DNA of 33,705 nucleotides from JANOQP01 sp044227705 (GTDB lineage: Bacteria; Bacteroidota; Bacteroidia; Chitinophagales; Saprospiraceae): contig JBGAWE010000016.1 in assembly GCA_044227705.1 (NCBI GenBank), positions 1-33,705 on the forward strand, read 5' to 3'. Below are positions 17,782 to 25,603 of the stretch, one piece after another (positions within the stretch are counted from its first letter, which is position 1; the number at the start of each line of letters is the position of its first letter). The translations under genes and the position numbers were made by a program. The notes below the pieces were generated by a model. The model did no database searches and was not told the origin of the DNA. It saw only the letters and a program-made list of their open reading frames with translations.

Positions 17782-19055
17782 ACCTGCTCGACTGGCTGCG
17801 CTGGCCGCTTTTCTCTGTTTTTCAAAAAGAGTTCACCCTCGGCCAACTTCTCGGCGCGGTGGCCGGGATGGCGGCGGCCTCCTTTTTTTACAGAAGTGTT
17901 CTCAAAAACTGGCTGCCTCGCGCCGCTCACAGGCTTGGGGTTTCCGAGAAGGAGAAAAGCCAGCTTCGCGGCGACCTGTTCGTGGCCTTCTGCCTCCTCC
18001 TGCCCGCCATTTTGATAAAAACGGGCAACATCGACGACGACATCCAGCTCTCCGACGTGGCCTCGGTCGGGCTGGCGGAGGTGCTGTTCCTGCTCGGTTT
18101 CGTGCAGCTCGCGCGGTTCGCCGACCATTTCATCGGGGCCGTGCTGCCGACTTTCTTCCATCAAAACCGGGAGTTTTCGCAGAAGACGCGCCTCGTCCGA
18201 TTCATCGCCTGGACGCTCGGCGGCCTCTGGCTCGTCCACCGCGCTGGGCGCGACCAAGTGCTGTTCACTGTCGGCGAGAAACCGTTCAAACTGTCGAACG
18301 TACTGGCCGCCGTGCTGGTCGTCTTCGCGGCGCAACTGGCCCTGTTCCTGCTGCGCCGATTCGCGCTCAACCGCGTCTTTCAAAAGGAAAAACTGGACGA
18401 GGGGGCGCAGTTCAGCATTAACCGGCTGTTCAGCTACGTCGTTTACGTGCTGGCCGCGCTGCTGATCTTCCAGAGCCTCGGCATCGAGATGACGGTCGTT
18501 TGGGGGTCGATGGCGGCGGTGCTGGTCGGCGCGGGCCTCGGGCTGCGCGAGGCGGTCAACGACTTCATCAGCGGCGTCATCCTCCTTTTTGAAAAGACCA
18601 TCCGCGTCGGCGACTTCATTGAGGTGCAGGGCCAGGCGGGTGTCGTGCGGCGCATCGGCTTCCGCACCTCCATCGTCGAGACGCGCGACAGCACGACGAT
18701 CGTCGTCCCGAACTCGAGGCTTTTTTCAGATAAAGTGCTGAATTTCAGAGGGGAAGATGCCGAGGCCCGATTTCACCTGCCCATCCGCGTCGGCTTTGAC
18801 AGCGACATCGAGACCGTCCGCCGCCTCCTGCTCGACGCGGCCGCCGAGCAGCCCGGCATCGACCGGCAACCGGCCCCGGCCGTGCGCACGACCGGTTTTT
18901 ACGACTTCGGGATCGAGTTGGAAGTCCTCTTTTTCACCCACGACTTCGATGGCGTGGAGGATGTGAAAGGGCGGTTGCGGGAGCGGATTTTGGAAAAATT
19001 GCGCGGTGCGGACATCCGGCTCGGCTTCGAGGGCGCGGCCCCGAAACCCATCTGA
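17778..19055 (+). CDS. MscS-family channel with extra N-terminal membrane domain
   Basis: 425 residues from the ATG at 17778, which overlaps the upstream stop; an in-frame codon at 17652 is rejected because it lies inside the previous gene. About six or seven hydrophobic segments lie at 21-38, 66-82, 97-117, 143-155, 175-193, 218-234 and 240-270. The last is an MscS pore helix (AAVLVGAGLGLREAVNDFISG), followed by the RVGDFIEV beta domain with IVVPNSR. The added helices resemble the larger MscS subfamilies (YbdG/YnaI/MscM-like). It converges on the lipoprotein at 19163; the hairpin element at 19074-19140 lies between. Confidence 0.92.
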   Translation: MNLLDWLRWPLFSVFQKEFTLGQLLGAVAGMAAASFFYRSVLKNWLPRAAHRLGVSEKEKSQLRGDLFVAFCLLLPAILIKTGNIDDDIQLSDVASVGLAEVLFLLGFVQLARFADHFIGAVLPTFFHQNREFSQKTRLVRFIAWTLGGLWLVHRAGRDQVLFTVGEKPFKLSNVLAAVLVVFAAQLALFLLRRFALNRVFQKEKLDEGAQFSINRLFSYVVYVLAALLIFQSLGIEMTVVWGSMAAVLVGAGLGLREAVNDFISGVILLFEKTIRVGDFIEVQGQAGVVRRIGFRTSIVETRDSTTIVVPNSRLFSDKVLNFRGEDAEARFHLPIRVGFDSDIETVRRLLLDAAAEQPGIDRQPAPAVRTTGFYDFGIELEVLFFTHDFDGVEDVKGRLRERILEKLRGADIRLGFEGAAPKPI

Positions 19056-19073
19056 CACATTGCCGGAGATTTT

Positions 19074-19140
19074 TTAGCCACAAAGGCGCAGATAGCGCAG
19101 AGTCTTTTGAGAAGAAAAACTCCGCGCCGTCTGCGCCTTT
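19074..19140. repeat. Inverted-repeat element TTAGCCACAAAGGCGC..., possible bidirectional terminator
   Basis: Arms 19083-19103 and 19119-19139 match at 18 of 21 positions (AAGGCGCAGA..GCGC.GAGT), enclosing CTTTTGAGAAGAAAA. A TTTTTTAGCCACA lead-in and a TTTTTG exit flank it. The opening TTAGCCACARAGGCGC is shared with 10171-10238. It lies between two converging genes, so it may serve both as terminator and as repeat family member. Confidence 0.7.
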
Positions 19141-19162
19141 TTGATTCACGACAAGCCGGTTT

Positions 19163-20005
19163 TCACGGCAGCTCATAGGTCTTCGACTCGTTCCCAATGG
19201 TCAGCACGACGAGGTTGTCGCAACCGCCGTCTCCGAAGTCGAGCGTCGAGGTGGTCAGCGGCGTCTTCATCTCGAGCAGCCCTGCGGAGAGCCAGCGGCA
19301 GTCCATCGACCGGACGACCACCTCAGGCGTGGTGATGGAAAACGCCTTGCCGTCGGGGTTCTCGCCGTCGCCGGTGACGGTGATGTTGAACACGTCGTCG
19401 TTGAGCGCGGCCAGCCCGGCGGTCTTGACGGTCGTGCCCTGCCCGCCGACCTGTTCGCGGGTGAAGGTGAGCGTGTTGACGGTCGCCGTGCTGCCGTCCA
19501 TCGTGGCGAAAGTCCCGTCGGTCATCGTGATGGTCAGTGAGCGCAGCGCCTGGCTCCCCGTCTGGATGGTCACGTCGGTCGTGATGGAAGCGCCGTCTAC
19601 CGAGAGGCCGACGATATGACCGGTGATGGTCGCGTTGCCTGCCGAGATTTTGCCCGAAACAGTCAGCTCGAAACTCCCTTTGATGGTGTGGCCGCGCCAG
19701 TTGCAGCCGTTGCCGAAGTCGACCGTCAGCTTGGCCGGGAAGCTGTCCACCGCGTTTTTCGGGGTGAAGGTCACGTCGGGGCAGGTGCCGAACTGGCCGA
19801 GGCCGAACTCGTCGGTCAGCGCGGGCGTGGTCGCCAGTGCCTCGTATATGGCATCCTCGACGGTCACGGCGGCCGTCGTGGCGGCGGCGCGGTGCTCGGA
19901 CTGGGCGAAGTCGACCTTCTCCCGAAGCTCCTTTTTACAGTTGGAAAGAAGCGCGGCCGCGCAGGCGCCGAGGATGACGGGGGCGAAAAACGATTGCTTT
20001 TTCAT
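19163..20005 (-). CDS. Exported protein of unknown function (probable lipoprotein)
   Basis: 280 residues. MKKQSFFAPVILGACAAALLSNC is a signal sequence with Cys23, although the residue before it (Asn) is atypical for a lipobox. The mature part is beta-rich and repetitive, with two Asp-Phe-Gly signatures: AKLTVDFGNGCNWRGHTIKGSF and TLDFGDGGCDNLVVLTIGN. This pattern occurs widely in uncharacterised Bacteroidota exported proteins. No catalytic motif is seen. It is followed, after the hairpin element, by the convergent MscS gene. Confidence 0.75.
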   Translation of the reverse strand: MKKQSFFAPVILGACAAALLSNCKKELREKVDFAQSEHRAAATTAAVTVEDAIYEALATTPALTDEFGLGQFGTCPDVTFTPKNAVDSFPAKLTVDFGNGCNWRGHTIKGSFELTVSGKISAGNATITGHIVGLSVDGASITTDVTIQTGSQALRSLTITMTDGTFATMDGSTATVNTLTFTREQVGGQGTTVKTAGLAALNDDVFNITVTGDGENPDGKAFSITTPEVVVRSMDCRWLSAGLLEMKTPLTTSTLDFGDGGCDNLVVLTIGNESKTYELP

Positions 20006-20083
20006 TCTTGAAAGATTGGTTTGAGTTGAAAAAAAAGTGTGGCTGTCGGCGGCCCGCAGGCAGCCGTTTTTGACGACAAACTG

Positions 20084-20101
20084 TTGAAAATCAATTGGTT
20101 G
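20084..20101 (+). repeat. Copy of 18-bp motif (TTGAAAATCAATTGGTTG)
   Basis: It lies 22 bp beyond the stop of the minus-strand gene at 20123. The 3' half deviates from CTTG by two bases. Confidence 0.5.
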
Positions 20102-20122
20102 GAAGCCCGGCCGCTGTGCTGT

Positions 20123-20533
20123 TCAAAAAAGGATGGCCTTCACGCCCTTCCAGACGGCGGCGTCGCGGGCGGCGGCGTACTTTTTGAACTGGTCTTTGGT
20201 CAGGACGAGCTTCAGCTCCGCGTCCTTTTCGCGCTGGAGCGACATCATCTTCCAGTACCTCGACCACGAGCCGAGCTTCGGGCGGACGACCTCGGCCTCC
20301 GTCCGGTTGGCGTAGCGGAGGTTGATTTCGTGGACGGCCGGGGCTTGCCCGTCGGTCAGTTGGAGCCCAGTCTTCATCATCTGGTCGAGGTCGGCGGCGC
20401 GTTTTTCGGGCGATTCGATGATGCCGGATTTGATGTCCTCGATGGTCTGGTCGACCTTTTCTTGGCAAAAGAGGGCGGTCGAAAAGAGGGCGAGGCAGAG
20501 GGCCAGGAGAGGGCGGCTTGATCTTTTTTTCAT
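20123..20533 (-). CDS. Small exported protein with LTxxQ-like motif, unknown function
   Basis: 136 residues from the ATG at 20533, chosen because MKKRSSRPLLALCLALFSTALFCQ is a signal peptide; an upstream in-frame ATG would run into the next gene. The mature helical part has a LQLTDGQAPAVHEINLRY segment and a second LVLTKDQFKKYAAARD, both similar to the LTxxQ helices of Spy/CpxP-type periplasmic proteins. A chaperone or stress role is possible, but the similarity is limited to the motif. Confidence 0.75.
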   Translation of the reverse strand: MKKRSSRPLLALCLALFSTALFCQEKVDQTIEDIKSGIIESPEKRAADLDQMMKTGLQLTDGQAPAVHEINLRYANRTEAEVVRPKLGSWSRYWKMMSLQREKDAELKLVLTKDQFKKYAAARDAAVWKGVKAILF

Positions 20534-20576
20534 GAGATAACAGGCAGCTTGGTTTTGAAAATCAGGTTTCAAGTCA

Positions 20577-20594
20577 TTGACAATCAAGCACTTG
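20577..20594 (+). repeat. Copy of 18-bp motif (TTGACAATCAAGCACTTG)
   Basis: A full match to YTGAMAATCAANNNCTTG. The stop codon of the fatty acid hydroxylase gene (20584-20586, read on the minus strand) is inside it. Confidence 0.6.
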
Positions 20595-21401
20595 GCTTGC
20601 CTTCGACCAGTTCAGCATTCCGAGCCGACCGGCTTTTTATCTCCTCGAAAATCGCCTCGTACTCGGGGTGGTTCGTCCCCATGACGCGGTCCCAGAAGTT
20701 GAAGTAGAGGCCGAAGTTGTGCGTCGCCCGCTGGTGGTGGAGGTTGTGGTGGGTGGCCGTGCCGAGCCATTTGAGGAGCGGGTGGCGCGTCGAGCCGCTC
20801 GGCGCGAACTCGTAGCCGCTGTGGCCCATCACGTTGAAGACCGTGCTCCAGACAGTGAAGAAGATCAGCGCGCCGACGTGCAGCGGCACAAACAGCGCGA
20901 ACACCGGCACGATGCCGAACTCGACGACGGCCTCCAGCGGATGGAACGAGAAGGCCGTGAACGGCGTCGGGTTATGCGACTGGTGGTGCACGCGGTGGAA
21001 GCGCGAGAACAATCTCGGGTGGTGCATCAGCCGGTGCGCCCAGTAGAAATAGGTGTCGTGCAGCACGACCACGAGCGCGAGCGATGCGATGAAATACGGC
21101 CAGCCATAATCGGCGACCGAATAATAGAGCTTCCCAAATCCCATCTTCCGCAGAAAATACACGCCGAACGCCATCGAGGCGAAGATGGCCGCCGTCATCA
21201 GCGAGTTGCCGATTTCGCGCAGCAGCTCGCCCGAACGGGGGTATTTCTGCTGGATTTTTTTCACGAAGAGCCGCCGCCGGAAGACGACGTAGAACAGCCC
21301 GTAGCGAGCAGCGCGTAGCGCAGGAAGATGACGGTGAACAGCACCAGCCAAGCCGGGAAGATGCCGAACTGGTTGCCGATGTTTTCGATGAATGGAGCCA
21401 T
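20584..21401 (-). pseudogene. Fatty acid hydroxylase/sterol desaturase family gene, frameshifted near its 5' end
   Basis: The C-terminal 260 residues encode an integral membrane di-iron oxygenase with three histidine boxes: HDTYFYWAHRLMHH, HRVHHQSH and HHNLHH. The natural N-terminus (MAPFIENIGNQFGIF, ATG at 21401) is in another frame. It runs in to RYALLA and then meets a stop unless the frame changes, after which GLFYVVFRRRLFVKK continues the family pattern. The switch falls within about 21296-21325, in a CGCTAC...CGCTAC near-repeat, and needs a -1 or +2 shift. A one- or two-base assembly error or a real mutation is equally possible; if the DNA is wrong, the gene is intact. The divergent LytS/LytTR genes share its upstream region, which has a LytTR-like site pair facing this gene. 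Confidence 0.75.
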
Positions 21402-21485
21402 GACGCGATTGTTTTTGAGTGAGCGAGAATGGTTGTTCGAGGTTGATGGGACAAATTTGCCGGGGCCGCCGCGCCGCCCGCAAAT

Positions 21486-21518
21486 CGTTTCAACGAGCCG
21501 TCGGAAGGTTTCAACCAA
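21486..21518 (-). promoter_or_regulatory. Putative LytTR-type binding site, copy facing the hydroxylase gene
   Basis: On the minus strand TTGGTTGAA and CTCGTTGAA repeat with their GTTGAA cores exactly 21 bp apart, joined by TTCCGACG. The 33-bp unit matches 21566-21598 at 26 positions in inverted orientation. The site lies about 85 bp upstream of the hydroxylase ATG. Confidence 0.55.
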
Positions 21519-21565
21519 CGGCGGGCGCGGCCCGGCAAGCCGGTTTTTGAACCCAAAAGCTCCGG

Positions 21566-21598
21566 TTCGTTGAAGGTTTCCGACCGTTCGTTGAAAGG
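21566..21598 (+). promoter_or_regulatory. Putative LytTR-type binding site, copy facing the sensor kinase gene
   Basis: TTCGTTGAA occurs at 21566-21574 and 21587-21595, 21 bp apart (two helical turns), joined by GGTTTCCGACCG. LytTR regulators typically bind two direct repeats of about 9 bp spaced this way. The site ends 62 bp before the kinase ATG, consistent with autoregulation. Confidence 0.6.
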
Positions 21599-21660
21599 CG
21601 GCTGGCCCGAGCGGCGGGCGGCCTTTCATTGAGGCCTGTTTGCCCGACTCCTTTATTGAT

Positions 21661-22704
21661 ATGGAAAAGCCGTCGCCCGATTTCGCACCCCGCCCCGCCG
21701 CGCTCCATGTCGGCGCGTGGCTGGCGATGGCCGCTTTTTTCTTCGCCCTGCTCGCCACGACGCCCATCCCGCTCGGGGCCAACGCCGGGCTGGTCGTCGG
21801 CAACTTCGGGCTGCTGGCCGCGCTGTTTTATGGCCACACCTGGCTCGTCGACCGGTTCTGGGAGGCCGGGCGGTTCGGCGGCTTCGCGGTGAGGAGCCTT
21901 CTTTTTTTCGCGCTCAACTGCACGTTGCGGTTCCTCGTTTCGGCCTATTTCTTCGGCGAGAAGATGGGCATCGGCGCGACCACGCTGTTCAACCCGTCCG
22001 TCCGGCTGGGGCTTTTTGTTTTCATCACGGGTTTTTTGTTCATGGTGGTGGCGGTGGTCTTCCAGCTTTTGGTCAACCGGACGCGGCGCGAACGGCAGGG
22101 CCTCGCCCTCCTCGCCGAGCAGCGGGCGGCCCAACTCCAGCTCCTCAAGGCGCAGATGAACCCGCACTTTCTGTTCAACGCGCTGAACAACCTCTACAGC
22201 CTGACCGTCCAAAAGAGCGACGCCGCGCCCGCGATGCTCCTCAAATTGAGCGACCTGTTGCGCTACGTCATCTACGACAGCCGATTGGCGGAGGTGCCGC
22301 TCGGGCGCGAGGTGGGGGAGCTTCGCAGGTTCATCGAGCTTTTCCAGATGGGCCTCGAACGCCCGGCCGACATCCGCCTCGACATCTCCGGCGACCTCGA
22401 CAGGCGGGCCGTCGAGCCGATGATGTTGATGCCGCTCGTCGAGAACTGCTTCAAGCACGGCAACCTCGCGGCGGGCGGCGCGGCGGCTTATTGTGAAATC
22501 AAGCTCGAAAACCGACCCGACTCACTCCTTTTTTCAACTCGAAACAGCTTCGACCCCGCCGACCGGCAAAAGGACCGGGCGGGCGGCGTCGGCCTCGAAA
22601 ACATTGGGCGGCGGCTCGCGCTGCGCTACCCTGGGCGGCACCGGTTCTCTTTTCATGGAAAGGGTGGCGTGTTCGAGGTGTCGCTGGAAATCTCTTTTCA
22701 GTAA
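21661..22704 (+). CDS. LytS/YehU-type sensor histidine kinase
   Basis: 347 residues from the ATG at 21661; a TTG seven codons upstream is less likely. Four hydrophobic helices (about 20-38, 42-62, 78-98 and 114-137) form a membrane sensor. A short linker leads to the His-kinase domain with the LytS-family signature KAQMNPHFLFNALNNLYSL (phosphoacceptor His169). The ATP-binding domain has PLVENCFKHG (Asn262) and GVGLENIGRRL. It is separated by only 9 bp from the LytTR regulator gene, so the two form a two-component system. Its signal is unknown; there is no periplasmic sensing domain, only short loops. Confidence 0.93.
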   Translation: MEKPSPDFAPRPAALHVGAWLAMAAFFFALLATTPIPLGANAGLVVGNFGLLAALFYGHTWLVDRFWEAGRFGGFAVRSLLFFALNCTLRFLVSAYFFGEKMGIGATTLFNPSVRLGLFVFITGFLFMVVAVVFQLLVNRTRRERQGLALLAEQRAAQLQLLKAQMNPHFLFNALNNLYSLTVQKSDAAPAMLLKLSDLLRYVIYDSRLAEVPLGREVGELRRFIELFQMGLERPADIRLDISGDLDRRAVEPMMLMPLVENCFKHGNLAAGGAAAYCEIKLENRPDSLLFSTRNSFDPADRQKDRAGGVGLENIGRRLALRYPGRHRFSFHGKGGVFEVSLEISFQ

Positions 22705-22713
22705 AAACGAGAA

Positions 22714-23433
22714 ATGAAAACCTACTCCACCCTCCTCGTCGACGACGAGCACCTCGCCCTCGGGCTGCTCGAAAACTTCTGCCGCCAGCTCCCCGAGCTG
22801 GTCGTGGTGGGCAGTTGCCGGTCGGCCATCGAGGCGCGGCAACGGCTGGCGAGCGAGGCGGTCGACATCCTTTTCCTCGACATCCAGATGCCCGTTTTGA
22901 GCGGGACGAACCTCCTGCGGACGCTGCCGCAAGTCCCAGCGACCATCTTCACGACGGCCTACTCGGAGCACGCGGCCGAGGCCTTCGACCTCAACGCGGT
23001 CGATTACCTGCTCAAGCCGTTCTCGTTCGAGCGGTTCTTGCAGGCGGTGGGGAAGGCGCAGGCTTTTTTGAAAAAACAGGAAGTGGCGGCCGTTGCGGCC
23101 GCTCTGGTCGAAAACCCCGCGCCCGGCTACCTGGTCTGCAAAGTGGACGGGCGGCTGGAAAAGATTTTTTTCAGCGACATCATCGCCGTCGAGGGGATGC
23201 GCGAGTACGTCAAAATCATCTGCCCGGCGCGGCAATTCATCACGCTCGAAAGCATGAAAAATATGGAGGACGCGCTTCCGACGGGCGAGTTCGTGCGCGT
23301 CCACAAGTCGCACATCGTCGCAAAACGGGCCGTCCGCTCGCTCGACGGCAACCTTTTGGTGCTCGAAAAAGGGAAGGTGCCGGTCAGCCGCGAGCGGAAG
23401 GAGGTGGTGGTGAGGTCGATTTTTGGGGTTTGA
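22714..23433 (+). CDS. LytTR-family response regulator
   Basis: 239 residues. The receiver domain (about 1-120) has the acidic pair Asp10-Asp11, phosphorylation site Asp56 (FLDIQMP), Thr80 and Lys101 (LLKPFSF). The LytTR DNA-binding domain (about 135-236) shows KIFFSDIIAVEGMREYVKI, FVRVHKSHIV and a VPVSRERKE ending. Such regulators bind paired direct repeats, and candidate pairs lie at 21486-21518 and 21566-21598. The stop is 23 bp from the convergent ksgA stop. Confidence 0.94.
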   Translation: MKTYSTLLVDDEHLALGLLENFCRQLPELVVVGSCRSAIEARQRLASEAVDILFLDIQMPVLSGTNLLRTLPQVPATIFTTAYSEHAAEAFDLNAVDYLLKPFSFERFLQAVGKAQAFLKKQEVAAVAAALVENPAPGYLVCKVDGRLEKIFFSDIIAVEGMREYVKIICPARQFITLESMKNMEDALPTGEFVRVHKSHIVAKRAVRSLDGNLLVLEKGKVPVSRERKEVVVRSIFGV

Positions 23434-23456
23434 CCGTCGATGAAAATGCAGCTCCC

Positions 23457-24224
23457 TCAAGCTGGCGTCGCCAGCCGCGTCAGCTCCACGAAGTCCTGCC
23501 AGCCCAGCACCTCCGGTCTTTTGGTGAAAAAGGGGTCGGCCATCAGCTTTTCATCCGAAAAGAATGGCTTCAAGGTGTTGCGCAACATCTTCCGCCGCTG
23601 ACCGAAGGTGATTTTGACAATCTGCCGGAACTTCCGCTCGTCGCAGCCTAGCTCGAAGCCCTCCTTCCGCGTCAAGCGGATGACGGCCGACTCGACATTG
23701 GGCGGCGGCGTGAAATTCCCCCGGCCGACGTCGAACATTTTTTCGCAATCATAAAAGGCCTGCATCAAGACGCTCGTGATGCCGTAGACCTTCGAGCCGG
23801 GGCGGCTCACGACGCGGTCGGCCACCTCTTTTTGGAACATCCCGACCATTTCCGGCACCTGCCGCCGATGGTCAAGCAGCCAGAAAAGGATTTGGGTGGA
23901 GATGTTGTACGGGAAATTTCCGACGAGCGAGAACTGGCTTTCGCCAAACACAGGCTTCGGGTTGAACTCCAAAAAATCCCCCTCGACAAGCCGTCCGTCG
24001 AGCTGCGGGAAGTTCTTTTTCAAAAAGGCGACCATGTCGCGGTCGGCCTCGACGGCGTGGACGGCGGCGTTTTTTTCCAGCAAAAACTTCGTGAGCCGCC
24101 CTGTCCCCGGCCCGACCTCGAGGATTTGTCCGGGCGGTTCGGCAAAGCGGAGCGCGTCGGCGGTCTGCCGGGCGATGGCCTCGTTGTTGAGGAAGTGCTG
24201 GCCGAAGGATTTTTTTGCTTGCAT
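23457..24224 (-). CDS. rsmA: 16S rRNA (adenine-N6,N6)-dimethyltransferase RsmA/KsgA
   Basis: 255-residue SAM-dependent enzyme that dimethylates the two adjacent adenines in the 3'-terminal hairpin of 16S rRNA during late 30S assembly. Start at the ATG 24224: MQAKKSFGQHFL is the family's usual N-terminus, and an upstream ATG is rejected. SAM motif I EVGPGTG (36-42), acidic ADR after strand 2 and catalytic NFPYNIS (103-109) are intact. A hairpin (24229-24246) sits directly before the start, and a perfect 15-bp palindrome (23461-23475) covers its last codons. Confidence 0.96.
   Translation of the reverse strand: MQAKKSFGQHFLNNEAIARQTADALRFAEPPGQILEVGPGTGRLTKFLLEKNAAVHAVEADRDMVAFLKKNFPQLDGRLVEGDFLEFNPKPVFGESQFSLVGNFPYNISTQILFWLLDHRRQVPEMVGMFQKEVADRVVSRPGSKVYGITSVLMQAFYDCEKMFDVGRGNFTPPPNVESAVIRLTRKEGFELGCDERKFRQIVKITFGQRRKMLRNTLKPFFSDEKLMADPFFTKRPEVLGWQDFVELTRLATPA
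23461..23475. repeat. Perfect 15-bp palindrome at the ksgA 3' end
   Basis: GCTGGCG-T-CGCCAGC lies within the last codons of ksgA (LATPA) and between convergent stops. There is no T-tract, so termination is only possible, not shown. Confidence 0.5.
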
Positions 24225-24228
24225 GTTG

Positions 24229-24246
24229 CACAGACTTCGGTCTGTG
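24229..24246. repeat. Hairpin immediately upstream of the ksgA start
   Basis: CACAGAC-TTCG-GTCTGTG, a 7-bp perfect stem with a stable tetraloop. On the minus-strand mRNA it ends four bases before the ksgA ATG and begins 8 bases after the stop of the PLP-enzyme gene. It would cover the ribosome-binding region, or it may be a REP-like repeat like 10756-10772. Confidence 0.65.
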
Positions 24247-24253
24247 GTTGGTT

Positions 24254-25399
24254 TCAAATCAGCGAGAGCGCCGCGTCGAGGTCTTCGATAAGGTCGCCCG
24301 CGTCCTCGATGCCGACGGACAGGCGGATGAGCGAGTCGGTCAGCCCAACTTTCAATCTTTCCTCCCTCGGGATGCTCGCGTGCGTCATGCTCGCCGGGTG
24401 GCCGATGAGCGACTCGACGCCACCGAGCGACTCGGCGAGGCTGAACAGATGGGTGCCGGAGAGCACTTTTTTAGCCGCCTCGACCGAGCCGCCGCGCAGG
24501 TCGAAGGAGACCATCGCCCCGAAGCGGCGCATCTGCTGCCGGGCGATTTTGTGGTTGGGGTGCGTCTTGAAACCGGGCCAGACGACGCGCTCGACAGCCG
24601 GGTGGCCGGCCAAAAAGTCGGCGATGTGCGCCGCGTTCTCGCAAGCTCTTTCCACCCGCAGGTGCAGTGTTTTGATGCCGCGCAGCACCAAAAAGCAGTC
24701 CTGCGGCCCCGGCACCGCGCCCGTTGCGTTTTGCAGGAAGCGGAGGCGGGCGGCCAGTTCGGCGTTCTTCGTTATCAAACAGCCGTGCACCACATCGCTG
24801 TGGCCGCCGATGTACTTCGTCGCCGAGTGCAGCACAATGTCGGCCCCGAGGTCGAGCGGGTTTTGCAGGTAGGGCGAGGCGAAGGTGTTGTCGACGACGG
24901 TCAAGATGCCCTTCTCGCGGGCCATCTCGCAGACGGCCTCGATGTCGATGATGTTGAGCATCGGGTTGGTCGGCGTCTCGATCCAGAGGAGCTTCGTCTT
25001 TTTGGAAAGCTCGCGGCGCAGGCCCTTCGCGTTGCACATGTCGACGAATCGGGCACCGATTCCGAACTGCGCGAAGACCCTGACCATCTGCCGGTAGGAG
25101 CCGCCGTAGAGATCGTTGCAGGCCACGATTTCGTCGCCCGACGAGAGGAGCTTCATCACCGCGTCCTGCGCGGCGAGGCCGCTGGAGAAGCAGATGGCGT
25201 CGGTCCCGTTTTCGAGGGCGGCGAGGTTTTTCTCCAAAACGGAGCGCGTCGGGTTCTGTGTGCGGGCGTACTCGTAGCCCTTGTGGTCGCCGGGCGCGGC
25301 CTGCACGTAGGTCGAGGTCTGGAAAATCGGGGTCATGATGGCCCCTGTCGACGGGTCGGGTTCGATGCCCGCGTGGATGACTTTGGTGGCGAACTTCAT
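24254..25399 (-). CDS. Cystathionine gamma-synthase/gamma-lyase family PLP enzyme
   Basis: 381 residues from the ATG at 25399 (MKFATKVIHAG is the normal family start). A fold-type I PLP enzyme of trans-sulfuration, joining cysteine to an activated homoserine or splitting cystathionine. GYEYARTQNPTR (41-52), the cofactor region SSGLAAQ (72-78), VDNTFASPYLQNPL and the Schiff-base lysine Lys195 in HSATKYIGGHSD are present, and so is the C-terminal SLAESLGGVESLIGHPASMTH substrate loop. Synthase and lyase cannot be told apart by eye. Divergent from recJ; a TACCTTCG box at 25482-25489 may be its -7 element. Confidence 0.93.
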   Translation of the reverse strand: MKFATKVIHAGIEPDPSTGAIMTPIFQTSTYVQAAPGDHKGYEYARTQNPTRSVLEKNLAALENGTDAICFSSGLAAQDAVMKLLSSGDEIVACNDLYGGSYRQMVRVFAQFGIGARFVDMCNAKGLRRELSKKTKLLWIETPTNPMLNIIDIEAVCEMAREKGILTVVDNTFASPYLQNPLDLGADIVLHSATKYIGGHSDVVHGCLITKNAELAARLRFLQNATGAVPGPQDCFLVLRGIKTLHLRVERACENAAHIADFLAGHPAVERVVWPGFKTHPNHKIARQQMRRFGAMVSFDLRGGSVEAAKKVLSGTHLFSLAESLGGVESLIGHPASMTHASIPREERLKVGLTDSLIRLSVGIEDAGDLIEDLDAALSLI

Positions 25400-25603
25400 T
25401 TTATTCAAAGGTCGATTTTGCGCCGCGCATGCGTTGTTGGCGTCCTTGCCCACAATCCCCGCTGCTCGGTTTTTCGGGCGGCGAAGGTAGTAGCCCACCC
25501 CGCTCGCCGCCCCTTTTTAGGCGAAAGGCCAATTATTCGGGGAATTTGGGTGAAAACCGTGTTCCTTTCCGGGGCAAAACTTTTTGAGAAAACCCGCCCA
25601 GCC

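Noticed and set aside
21290..21330. Programmed ribosomal frameshift in the hydroxylase gene
   Set aside because: No X-XXY-YYZ slippery heptamer or downstream structure is evident at the switch; a sequencing error or mutation is simpler.
24215..25603. 463-codon upstream extension of recJ
   Set aside because: It overlaps the PLP-enzyme gene in antisense and lacks any RecJ feature; RecJ begins at 25604 with normal length.
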